A DNA stretch of 15,596 nt from an uncultured Eubacteriales bacterium (GTDB lineage Bacteria > Bacillota > Clostridia > Oscillospirales > Oscillospiraceae): contig USAT01000040.1 in the NCBI GenBank assembly GCA_900552725.1, positions 1 to 15,596 of the forward strand, read 5' to 3'. The translations under genes and the position numbers were made by a program. Positions 5,510 to 13,282 of this stretch are shown one piece after another (the stretch's first letter is position 1; each line of letters starts with the position of its first letter). A model generated the notes under the pieces. It had not been told where the DNA came from. It searched no databases and saw only the letters and a program-made list of their open reading frames with translations.

Positions 5510-6198
5510 AGCTTCTTCCTCCCCAGCAGTAATACGATCAGCACCAGCACCATGGCGGGGATCACCAGATTGTCCGCGCCGAACACCGCCAGCGCCGCGG
5601 CGGAACACACCAGGCCGATAACGCCGCTCATGCGGTTCTGGGGATTCTTCACCTGCTCGATGAACAGCACCACGAACAGGCCCGTCAGGGCGAAGTCCAG
5701 GCCCGTGGTGTCGAAGGTGATGAACCGGCCCGCCACCGCGCCCAGCACCGAGCCTGCCGCCCAGTAGCCGTAGTTCAGCAGCGACACCGCCAGATAGAAG
5801 TCCTTCCGGGGCATGTCCGCCGGCGGCTCCACCGAGGAGACGATGGAGAAGGTCTCGTCGCTGAGGGTGTAGATCAGCGGGAATTTGGCCGCGCCCAGGC
5901 CGCGGTATTTGCCCAGCATGGACACGCCGTAGAACAGGTGGCGGGCGTTGACCATCAGGCTCATCAGAAACGCCTGAAGGGGGTCAAAGGCGGTGGTCAG
6001 CAGCGTGATGGCCACGAACTGCATGCTGCCGCAGTAGGCCAGACAGCACATCAGCAGCACCCATGGCACGCCGTAGCCCTTGGTCTGCATCAGCACGCCG
6101 TAGGCAATGCCCAGTACCAGGTACCCGGTCAGCACCGGGATGGTCTGGGGAAACGCGGCGCGGATGGCGGCCAGGGCGGGATGCTGGTTTTTTTCCAT
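5506..6198 (-). CDS. azlC: AzlC, large subunit of branched-chain amino acid exporter
   Basis: The protein is 230 residues, the usual AzlC length, with seven or more hydrophobic segments. The family signatures AYCGSMQFVA (54-63) and NARHLFYG (84-91) are present, as is a later LSDETF motif (about 112-117). It is the main membrane subunit of the AzlCD exporter, whose substrates in characterised members include leucine-type amino acids and the analogue 4-azaleucine. The start at 6198 has GGAGGTG seven bases upstream. It is the first gene of a two-gene operon with azlD, overlapping by four bases. The promoter lies at 6237-6265, with a leader of only about 30 bases, so no riboswitch or T box fits in front of it. 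Confidence 0.92.
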   Translation of the reverse strand: MEKNQHPALAAIRAAFPQTIPVLTGYLVLGIAYGVLMQTKGYGVPWVLLMCCLAYCGSMQFVAITLLTTAFDPLQAFLMSLMVNARHLFYGVSMLGKYRGLGAAKFPLIYTLSDETFSIVSSVEPPADMPRKDFYLAVSLLNYGYWAAGSVLGAVAGRFITFDTTGLDFALTGLFVVLFIEQVKNPQNRMSGVIGLVCSAAALAVFGADNLVIPAMVLVLIVLLLGRKKL

Positions 6199-6236
6199 AC
6201 ATCCACCTCCGGATAAAGAAGCTGTAAAGTGCCCTC

Positions 6237-6265
6237 ATTATATCTGAGGCCGCGGGAAAAAGCAA
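6237..6265 (-). promoter_or_regulatory. Promoter of azlCD
   Basis: On the minus strand TTGCTT (6260-6265) and a consensus TATAAT (6237-6242) are 17 bases apart. The start is near 6230. It is divergent from the pspC promoter, and the two -35 boxes are only 21 bases apart. Confidence 0.8.
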
Positions 6266-6286
6266 GAAAAGTTTACAATTACCGCC

Positions 6287-6314
6287 TTGATTCCCTGCTG
6301 GGATATGGTATCGT
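6287..6314 (+). promoter_or_regulatory. Probable promoter of the PspC gene
   Basis: TTGATT (6287-6292) and TATCGT (6309-6314) lie 16 bases apart, with TGG before the -10. It is weaker than the other promoters here. An alternative -10, TATAGA at 6314-6319, would leave a 21-base spacer. Confidence 0.5.
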
Positions 6315-6343
6315 ATAGATACAGAGGAAAGGAGCGTGATCCT

Positions 6344-6538
6344 ATGAAGAAGCTGCATAAGGTGGAGCAAGGCAAGATGCTCTGCGGTGTGTGCACCGGT
6401 ATCGCCGCCTATTTCGACATTGATCCCACGCTGGTACGTCTGGGTTGGGTGCTGTTCTCCCTGCTGGGCGGCAGCGGTATCCTGGCCTACATCATCTGCG
6501 CGCTGGTGATCCCGAACGATCCGGATAAGGTACAGTAA
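6344..6538 (+). CDS. PspC domain small membrane protein
   Basis: The protein is 64 residues and consists of a PspC domain only: KKLHKVEQGKMLCGVCTGIA at the N terminus, the AAYFDIDPTLVRLGW core, and one hydrophobic segment (about 33-56) ending in VIPNDPD. PspC proteins are membrane-bound partners in envelope stress responses in some bacteria; short stand-alone forms in Firmicutes have no settled role. The ATG at 6344 has AGGAG nine bases upstream, whereas the longer reading from 6287 starts inside the -35 box. It stands alone, divergent from azlC, with its own promoter and terminator. Confidence 0.85.
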   Translation: MKKLHKVEQGKMLCGVCTGIAAYFDIDPTLVRLGWVLFSLLGGSGILAYIICALVIPNDPDKVQ

Positions 6539-6545
6539 AGACATC

Positions 6546-6579
6546 AAAAGCACCTCGGCGGGGTGCTTTTCTTTCGTTT
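6546..6579 (+). terminator. Intrinsic terminator after the PspC gene
   Basis: AAAAGCACC (6546-6554) pairs with GGTGCTTTT (6562-6570) around a 7-nt loop, followed by CTTTCGTTT. The end of the T-rich tail runs directly into the -35 box of the aconitase X promoter. Confidence 0.85.
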
Positions 6580-6606
6580 GACAACCCACCGACAGACTGG
6601 TACAAT
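6578..6606 (+). promoter_or_regulatory. Strong promoter of the aconitase X operon
   Basis: A consensus TTGACA (6578-6583), 17-base spacer and TACAAT (6601-6606), preceded by TGG (extended -10). The start is near 6613, 24 bases before the first ATG. Confidence 0.88.
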
Positions 6607-6636
6607 AGAAACATCAAACAAAAAGGAAGTGATCCC

Positions 6637-7917
6637 ATGATCCTGACTCCCCAGCAGCAGGCGCTGCTTGACGGCGAAAAGGGCGAGGTCATGGCCAAGG
6701 TGGTCAAAACACTGGTCATGTACGGCGACGCCTTCGGCGCGGAGCGGATGGTGCCCGTCACCAGTCAATACGGCCACACGGTCATCAGCTTCGGCCTTGA
6801 CGTGATGAAGCCGGTGTACGACCTGTACGACCAGCTGATCGCCGCCGGACTGACCGACGGCCAGCGCTTCACCGCCGATCCCCGCCCGCTGGACGAAAAC
6901 GTCCCCTCCGGCCTTCTGGAGGACGTGGTGTTCAAGAAGATCATGTATACCCAGCAGGCGCGGTACGAACAGCAGCTCCAGAAGCTGGGCATTGTCAGCG
7001 ACGACGCCTATACCTGCACCTGCTATATGGACGAGGTGGGCAACGTCCCCAAGAAGGGTGACGTGCTGACCTGGGCGGAATCCTCCGCCGTAGTGTACGC
7101 CAACTCCGTGCTGGGCGCCCGGTGCAACCGCAACTCCGGGATTCTGGAGCTGATGGGCAGCATTGCGGGCTTTGTGCCGGAGTTCGGCCTGCTGACCGAC
7201 GCGGGCCGCAAGGCCACTTGGGTGGTGGAGGTGCGCTGCACCGCCTGTCCCGAGCCGCAGCTGCTGGGCAGCGCCATCGGCATGAAGGTCATGGAGGAGG
7301 TGCCCTACATCAAGGGCATGAACACCTGGCTGGGCACCGAGCTGGACGACGGCGCGAAAACGTATCTGAAGGACTTCGGCGCGGCCACCGCCTCCAACGG
7401 CGCGGTGGGCCTGTACCACATCGCCGGACTGACCCCGGAGGCCAAGGAACAGGGCGAGAGCCTGATCGCGGAGAACGCCAGGGTTTACGTCATCGACGAC
7501 GCGGAGCTCCAGCGGGTGAAGGACAGCTATCCCGTCATGTGGAAGAATCCCCACGCCAAGCCGGAGCTGTGCTTCGTGGGCTGCCCCCACATGTCCCTGA
7601 AGCAGCTCCACGACTGGACGGACGCGGTGGAGCAGAACCTGCGGCTGAATGGCCTTGACAAGGTGGCCGTTCCCACGGTGTTCACCGCCGCCCCCGCCGT
7701 CATCAAGGCCTTTGAGCAGGACACCGTCTATGCGGCGCGGCTGCACAACATGGGCGTGGTGGTCAGCTATATCTGCCCGCTGATGTACATGAACAACCCC
7801 CTGTGCAAGAAGAAGGCGGTCATCACCTCCTCCAACAAGCTGCGCACCTATACCAGCGCCCGGTACTATACCGAGCGGGAGATCCTGGACATCATCACCG
7901 GAAGGGAGGGTGACTGA
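6637..7917 (+). CDS. Aconitase X large (catalytic) subunit
   Basis: The protein is 426 residues, the DUF521/aconitase X catalytic domain as a separate large subunit. Landmarks are VTSQYGHTVISFG (41-53), YTCTCYMDE (125-133), SSAVVYANSVLGARCNRNSG (149-168) and CTACPEP (201-207); cysteines 127, 129, 163, 201 and 204 are candidates for iron or Fe-S binding. Characterised bacterial relatives dehydrate cis-3-hydroxy-L-proline; archaeal two-subunit relatives dehydrate mevalonate 5-phosphate. A Clostridium-type bacterium normally uses the MEP route, so a hydroxyproline-like substrate is more likely, but this is inference and no proline-pathway gene is beside it. The ATG at 6637 has AGGA nine bases upstream. 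Its stop is one base before the small-subunit ATG. Confidence 0.88.
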   Translation: MILTPQQQALLDGEKGEVMAKVVKTLVMYGDAFGAERMVPVTSQYGHTVISFGLDVMKPVYDLYDQLIAAGLTDGQRFTADPRPLDENVPSGLLEDVVFKKIMYTQQARYEQQLQKLGIVSDDAYTCTCYMDEVGNVPKKGDVLTWAESSAVVYANSVLGARCNRNSGILELMGSIAGFVPEFGLLTDAGRKATWVVEVRCTACPEPQLLGSAIGMKVMEEVPYIKGMNTWLGTELDDGAKTYLKDFGAATASNGAVGLYHIAGLTPEAKEQGESLIAENARVYVIDDAELQRVKDSYPVMWKNPHAKPELCFVGCPHMSLKQLHDWTDAVEQNLRLNGLDKVAVPTVFTAAPAVIKAFEQDTVYAARLHNMGVVVSYICPLMYMNNPLCKKKAVITSSNKLRTYTSARYYTEREILDIITGREGD

Positions 7918-7918
7918 T

Positions 7919-8359
7919 ATGAAGGAATTCAAGGGCCGCGTCGTGGTGCCCGGCACCTGCCGGGCGGAAGCGCTGGTGAGCCATGGCGGCTTCAACACAC
8001 TGGCCAGCTATCAGATGGCGCTGATGTTCGGCGACAAGAAGGTAAAATGCGGCGACCAGAATAACGCCGACCTCTATAAGAAGCCCATGCTGGGCAAGGC
8101 CCTGTGCCTGCCCATGACCATCGGCTCCACCACCGGCGGCATGGTTCTGTTCACCGCCTGCGCCCTGGGCAAGCAGCCCGCCTGTATGCTGTTCTCCATG
8201 CCCATCGACTCGCTGGCCGCCAGCGGTGCGATCCTGGGCGACGTGTGGACCGACGGCAAGATGCCCGTGGTGGACAGTCTGGGCGAGGAATTTCTGGAAT
8301 ACGTCAAAACCGGCATGCAGGTGACGGTGGGTGAGGAAGGACTGGTGACGGTAGAATGA
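7919..8359 (+). CDS. Aconitase X small (swivel) subunit
   Basis: The protein is 146 residues, the DUF126 swivel domain, separate from the catalytic subunit as in two-subunit (type II) aconitase X enzymes. It begins FKGRVVVPGTCRAEALVS. The active-site segments of the family are visible as GSTTGG (69-74) and PIDSLAASG (95-103). It forms one active site with the large subunit. The ATG at 7919 has GGAGGGTGA upstream; an in-frame GTG at 7910 falls inside that ribosome binding site and was rejected. One base separates it from the large subunit gene, and its stop overlaps the next start by four bases. Confidence 0.88.
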   Translation: MKEFKGRVVVPGTCRAEALVSHGGFNTLASYQMALMFGDKKVKCGDQNNADLYKKPMLGKALCLPMTIGSTTGGMVLFTACALGKQPACMLFSMPIDSLAASGAILGDVWTDGKMPVVDSLGEEFLEYVKTGMQVTVGEEGLVTVE

Positions 8360-8649
8360 GCGACAGCGTGTTTGACAAGAAGCCCAGCGAGTGCCGCTAT
8401 TCCTTCATGCAGCACAGGGAGTGCGAGTTCTTCCCCTGCCACGCCACCAACCATCCTGAGGATTTCAACTGCCTGTTCTGCTACTGCCCGCTGTACGCCC
8501 TGGGCAGCCGGTGCGGCGGCAATTTCAAGTGGCTGGAAAACGGCGTGAAGGACTGCTCCGCCTGCATGCTGCCCCATGGCCGCGGCAGCTATGAGTATAT
8601 CATGGGCAAGTTCCCCCTGATCTCCGCCATGGCCAAGCGCAACCGGTAA
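8356..8649 (+). CDS. Cysteine-rich small domain protein
   Basis: The protein is 97 residues with nine cysteines (13, 23, 28, 39, 42, 44, 53, 67, 70), arranged as spaced single residues then CxxCxC (39-44) and CxxC (67-70) before the signature MLPHGRGSYEYIMGKFP. It matches the 'cysteine-rich small domain' family (PF04071), of unknown function, seen elsewhere beside cobalamin genes. The pattern suggests zinc or Fe-S binding. Its start overlaps the stop of the aconitase X small subunit (ATGA at 8356-8359) with only a weak ribosome binding site, so its translation depends on the upstream gene. It may help assemble or protect the metal centre of that enzyme (inference). Confidence 0.8.
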   Translation: MSDSVFDKKPSECRYSFMQHRECEFFPCHATNHPEDFNCLFCYCPLYALGSRCGGNFKWLENGVKDCSACMLPHGRGSYEYIMGKFPLISAMAKRNR

Positions 8650-8651
8650 AC

Positions 8652-8702
8652 GGAACATATACAAAGCCCTGACCCGTTGGGTCAGGGCTTTGTATATGTT
8701 CC
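8652..8702. terminator. 24-bp perfect hairpin, bidirectional terminator
   Basis: The arms 8652-8675 and 8679-8702 are perfectly complementary over 24 bp with a 3-nt loop (GTT). The core carries AAAGCCCTGACCC, so T-rich runs follow the GC core on both strands. It lies between the convergent cysteine-rich protein and hydrolase genes. Confidence 0.85.
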
Positions 8703-8710
8703 CGGTGGGA

Positions 8711-9349
8711 TCACAGTAGCTTCACACAGCGGATACCGCCGGCCAGTGCGGCGGCAAAGGTGTCGCCATCAGCCATCTCGCCCACGATGCTGCCATAGTG
8801 GGTGGGAACAGCCACTTGGGGATGGATGGCGTTGGCCAGCGCCGCAGCCTCGGATGCCGTCATGGTGTAGGTGCCGCCCGCGGGCAGAAACGCTGCGTCG
8901 CACCGAACGGCCCGTGCCTCCGGCGTATCGTCGGTGTCGCCCGCCACATAGACCCGGCGGCCCGCCACCGTCACCACATAGCCCACCCATTGGTTGGCCT
9001 GGGGATGGAACTTCTTGCCGATGTTGTAGGCGGCCACGGTCTCAAAGGCCACACCCTTCACCTGATACGTTCCGCCGGGCTGCACGGTCATGATCTGACC
9101 GGCGGCAAAGCCCGCCGCCAGCGCCGTCTCCCGGCAGCTCTCCGGCAGGACGATCACGCCGTCCGGCTTCATCACCCGGCGGATGTCCTCCGGCGAGAAG
9201 TGGTCATAGTGCTCGTGGGTCACGAAGATCACATCGCCGTCCTGCGGACTACCCTCCACCCGGAGGGGGTCGAACCACAGCACCGTCTCTCCGCCGCAGC
9301 GGATAGAGCTGTGACAGTTGATGGAAAAGTGGGTCATAAAATCGTTCAT
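8711..9349 (-). CDS. MBL-fold metal-dependent hydrolase (UlaG-like)
   Basis: The protein is 212 residues, a single metallo-beta-lactamase fold of the UlaG/UPF0173-like type. The metal ligands appear as NCHSSIR (11-17), HEHYDH (45-50), AGDTD (136-140) and PTHYG (182-186), so a two-metal centre (zinc, manganese or iron) is intact. The substrate is unknown; relatives act on sugar lactones, phosphodiesters and lipids. It starts at 9349, with GGAGG seven bases upstream. A longer in-frame reading back to 9433 would cover the promoter at 9405-9433, and was rejected. It is monocistronic with its own promoter and shares a terminator with the convergent aconitase X operon. Confidence 0.85.
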   Translation of the reverse strand: MNDFMTHFSINCHSSIRCGGETVLWFDPLRVEGSPQDGDVIFVTHEHYDHFSPEDIRRVMKPDGVIVLPESCRETALAAGFAAGQIMTVQPGGTYQVKGVAFETVAAYNIGKKFHPQANQWVGYVVTVAGRRVYVAGDTDDTPEARAVRCDAAFLPAGGTYTMTASEAAALANAIHPQVAVPTHYGSIVGEMADGDTFAAALAGGIRCVKLL

Positions 9350-9404
9350 ATCTGGTCCTCCTGCATACGGCATCCGCCGTGCCCTCCGGTGATGCTCTGT
9401 CACC

Positions 9405-9433
9405 AGTATAAGGCACGGCGGATATGAAAACAA
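9405..9433 (-). promoter_or_regulatory. Promoter of the MBL-fold hydrolase, inside an inverted repeat
   Basis: On the minus strand TTGTTT (9428-9433) and TATACT (9405-9410) are 17 bases apart; the start is near 9398. A 12-bp inverted repeat has one arm in the promoter spacer (9412-9423) and the other in the leader (9372-9383), with an inner GGTGA/TCACC pair between them. Confidence 0.7.
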
Positions 9434-9442
9434 GAATTACTT

Positions 9443-9700
9443 TTACTTTTTCAGGCGGCCGAACAGGCCCTTCTTTTCATAGGGCTCGCTGGCGTAGCCC
9501 AGCACCTTGTAGCCGGTGGGCTCGATAACGGCCCGCAGGGCCTCCTCGCTGATGTCCTCCTCGCTGAGGATCACCGTCTCGCCCTTGGTGTGGGAGGACG
9601 TGACCTTCTTCACCGGGAACTTGGCGCGCACCGCGTCATTGACGTGACTTTCGCACATGCCGCAGGCCATCCCGTCGATCTTCAATGTGATCTGAACCAT
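9443..9700 (-). CDS. Heavy-metal-associated (CopZ-like) domain protein
   Basis: The protein is 85 residues. The first 65 form an HMA ferredoxin-like fold with the metal motif GMACGMCESHV (10-20), where the two cysteines bind a soft metal such as Cu(I). Other members of this fold bind zinc or cadmium, so the metal is not certain. The tail, YEKKGLFGRLKK, is basic. The start is the ATG at 9700; an in-frame ATG at 9715 lies in the ribosome binding site (GGAGG, eight bases upstream of 9700) and was rejected. No P-type ATPase or CopY-type gene lies in the window. The upstream GTTAG-N6-CTAAC repeat at 9741-9770 links it to the flavodoxin leader. Confidence 0.88.
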   Translation of the reverse strand: MVQITLKIDGMACGMCESHVNDAVRAKFPVKKVTSSHTKGETVILSEEDISEEALRAVIEPTGYKVLGYASEPYEKKGLFGRLKK

Positions 9701-9740
9701 AATAGATACCTCCATATCAAAATTCCTGTCCCGTACCGCG

Positions 9741-9770
9741 CCATATGGTTAGATAACGCTAACCATATGG
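9741..9770 (-). promoter_or_regulatory. Inverted repeat GTTAG-N6-CTAAC, copy C, upstream of the HMA gene
   Basis: Perfect 12-bp arms (9741-9752 and 9759-9770) contain the same GTTAG-N6-CTAAC core as the flavodoxin leader. Each arm ends in CCATATGG, itself a palindrome, placed 22 bases apart (two helical turns). It lies 40 bases before the HMA start. No convincing promoter could be placed around it. It could also be a second hairpin in the glnS 3' region. Confidence 0.5.
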
Positions 9771-9774
9771 CTTT

Positions 9775-9800
9775 GGAAATGCCGCTTCTGCGGCATTTCC
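9775..9800 (-). terminator. Hairpin after glnS
   Basis: A perfect 11-bp stem, GGAAATGCCGC (9775-9785) with GCGGCATTTCC (9790-9800), and a 4-nt loop lie 19 bases after the glnS stop. No U tract follows, so it is a weak intrinsic terminator at best. Confidence 0.5.
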
Positions 9801-9819
9801 GGCGGCACAGGGCCGTTTG

Positions 9820-11553
<1,734 letters not shown>

Positions 11554-11605
11554 GATCTTTCTCACACTCCTTGTATGTCGTAATATTGTGCAAAAGCAAT
11601 TTTTA

Positions 11606-11634
11606 ATTATAACCGCCCATGAGGGGAATTGCAA
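11606..11634 (-). promoter_or_regulatory. Promoter of glnS
   Basis: On the minus strand TTGCAA (11629-11634) and a consensus TATAAT (11606-11611) are 17 bases apart. The start is near 11599, about 46 bases before the ATG: too short for a T box. It begins 29 bases after the rnmV stop. Confidence 0.8.
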
Positions 11635-11662
11635 GAGGTTTGCCCTCCCTCCTGCAAAAAAC

Positions 11663-12238
11663 TCACAGGGCGTCAAATTCCTCCCGGGTCAGCAGGAGAT
11701 CCAACGCCTCCAGAAGCCCGTTGGCGGTCAGCCGTGCGGGCAGACCCAGCTCCCTTTGCAGCGTTGCCCGCCTTTCGGCGGAGCCGGGGCCGATCAGTCC
11801 CTTGTCCAGAAGATCCGCCTTCGTAATACCGGCGGAGCGGCGGGGTGCGTCCTCCCCCTCGAAGGTGGCACCGGCGCGGCGAAGAGCGTCCGTCAGCACC
11901 TGCGGCGTCATACCTTCCACGCCCAGCTTGCCCTCCTTCCCCGGCTTTCTCTTGCGCTTCTCCTTGCCGTACACGTCGGGGACATACGCCTGCTTTACTC
12001 TGTCCGGGGGCAGCAGCCCCTTCAGGTGGCTGCGGAGCACGAAGCCCGCGCCGTCCGGGTCGGTCAGCAGGATCACGCCCCGCGCCTCCGCCAGACGGCG
12101 GAGATACGCCGCCTTCTCCCGGTCGTTGAACAGGGCGAAGCCGCCCACCTCCACCACGGCGGCGTCCACCGCCTGCAGGAGCGTATTTCTGTCGTACCGC
12201 CCCTCTACTACGATGACTTCCCTGACCCGCGGCTTCAC
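11663..12238 (-). CDS. rnmV: Ribonuclease M5
   Basis: The protein is 191 residues. The N-terminal Toprim domain carries the catalytic glutamate in VVEGRYD (10-16) and the DxD pair in LTDPDGAG (58-65). The linker with VYGKEKRKRKPGKEGKLGVEGM and the C-terminal helical domain are typical of RNase M5, which trims 5S rRNA precursors in Firmicutes with help from ribosomal protein L18. It starts with GTG at 12238, which overlaps the holA stop as GTGA; AGG stands six bases upstream. It is the last gene of the comEC-holA-rnmV operon. In Bacillus this gene sits instead near ksgA. No clear terminator follows. Confidence 0.88.
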   Translation of the reverse strand: MKPRVREVIVVEGRYDRNTLLQAVDAAVVEVGGFALFNDREKAAYLRRLAEARGVILLTDPDGAGFVLRSHLKGLLPPDRVKQAYVPDVYGKEKRKRKPGKEGKLGVEGMTPQVLTDALRRAGATFEGEDAPRRSAGITKADLLDKGLIGPGSAERRATLQRELGLPARLTANGLLEALDLLLTREEFDAL

Positions 12239-13281
12239 TTCACACCTGCCAGTTCCATGAGAAATAGCTTCAGTTCGCCCTCATTGTCCATGTTTCGTTC
12301 GCTTTTCATGCGATGATCCAGCGTCTGGCAGCGCTTCACCGCCTCACGGCACCAACTGCGCCGCACGCCTCTGGCTGACTGCATCAGCTTTTTGGCCGGG
12401 TAATCGGACTTCATGCGCCACAAATCCTTCAGCCACAGCACGTCCTTGCCGCCGTCGATTGCCAGCCGAGCTGTGTACAGCTGCCGCAGCGTCTTTCCCA
12501 ATGCCGCCAGAATGCGGATAGGCTCCTCCTGCATCCGCAGCAGTTCTGCAAGGCACTCTGCCGCCTTGTCATAGTCACGAGCCGCCACTGCGTCCGTCAT
12601 GTCGAACACCCGCGCGTCCAGCACAGGGTCCGCCACAGCGGCGATATCCGCCGCTGTGATTTTCGCTCCCCTGGCATAGGCAGCGATTTTGGCGATTTCC
12701 GGCACCAGACCGGTCATCAGGCTGCCGCAGGTGAACAGCAGATGATCTACCGTGCCTGCATCGATATCCTTCCCGGCAGCGGCAAAACGGCGGCGCACCC
12801 ACTTTTGCAGCTTCTGCTGTCCCTGCTGGGCAAACTCGATCACCTGGGCGCGCTCCGCCAGGGCGGCGGTGAGCTTCTTCAGCTTGGCGTCGGTCTTATA
12901 GGGTATCTGCCGGTACAAAAACACCAGCGTGCAGTACACCGGGAAGTCCCCCAGCAGAGCCACCAGCGCACCCCGCTGGGCCTCGTCCAACTTGAACAAG
13001 TCCATATCCTCCACCGTGACCAGGGTGCGCTCCGCCATCATAGGCATGGCCTCTGCCGCCTCGACGACCTCCTGCATAGTCAGGCCCTTGCCTGCAAGCC
13101 TGTGATAGTTGAACTCCTCAAAGCCCGCCGGCACAAGCCGTGCTTGCAGCTCCGCCACCGCCTGCTGCATCAGGTACGTCTCCTCGCCGTGGAATATATA
13201 GACATTCCCCACGGCGCCGCTTTGCAGCGCGTCGTGGAATTCCTCATAACCGGGGGTCTTTTCTTTTTTCTCCTTTGCCAT
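12235..13281 (-). CDS. holA: DNA polymerase III subunit delta
   Basis: The protein is 348 residues, the clamp-loader subunit that opens the beta clamp during replication. The N-terminal YIFHGEETYLMQQAV (28-42) is the family signature, followed by the AAA+-like domains and an all-helical C-terminal domain with the collar motif around RILAALGKTLRQLYTARL. The usual basic N-terminal stretch is present (KEKKEK). It starts with ATG at 13281, with GGAGG five bases upstream. Only one base separates it from the comEC stop, and its own stop overlaps rnmV by four bases. The comEC-holA pairing is conserved in Firmicutes. Confidence 0.92.
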   Translation of the reverse strand: MAKEKKEKTPGYEEFHDALQSGAVGNVYIFHGEETYLMQQAVAELQARLVPAGFEEFNYHRLAGKGLTMQEVVEAAEAMPMMAERTLVTVEDMDLFKLDEAQRGALVALLGDFPVYCTLVFLYRQIPYKTDAKLKKLTAALAERAQVIEFAQQGQQKLQKWVRRRFAAAGKDIDAGTVDHLLFTCGSLMTGLVPEIAKIAAYARGAKITAADIAAVADPVLDARVFDMTDAVAARDYDKAAECLAELLRMQEEPIRILAALGKTLRQLYTARLAIDGGKDVLWLKDLWRMKSDYPAKKLMQSARGVRRSWCREAVKRCQTLDHRMKSERNMDNEGELKLFLMELAGVK

Positions 13282-13282
13282 G

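Noticed and set aside
5509..5608. Upstream extension of azlD to 5608
   Set aside because: It would overlap azlC by about 100 bases; the ATG at 5509 with GGAGG and the ATGA overlap gives the family's normal length.
6544..7998. Long open frame (484 codons) on the minus strand opposite aconitase X
   Set aside because: Low-complexity translation without motifs, spanning the promoter and terminator of the real genes; an antisense shadow.
9350..9433. 28-residue N-terminal extension of the MBL-fold hydrolase
   Set aside because: It would be encoded by the promoter and leader, and the ATG at 9349 has a perfect ribosome binding site.
11554..11676. 41-residue N-terminal extension of glnS
   Set aside because: It runs across the consensus promoter at 11606-11634 and into the rnmV 3' end, and homologues start near MAEE.
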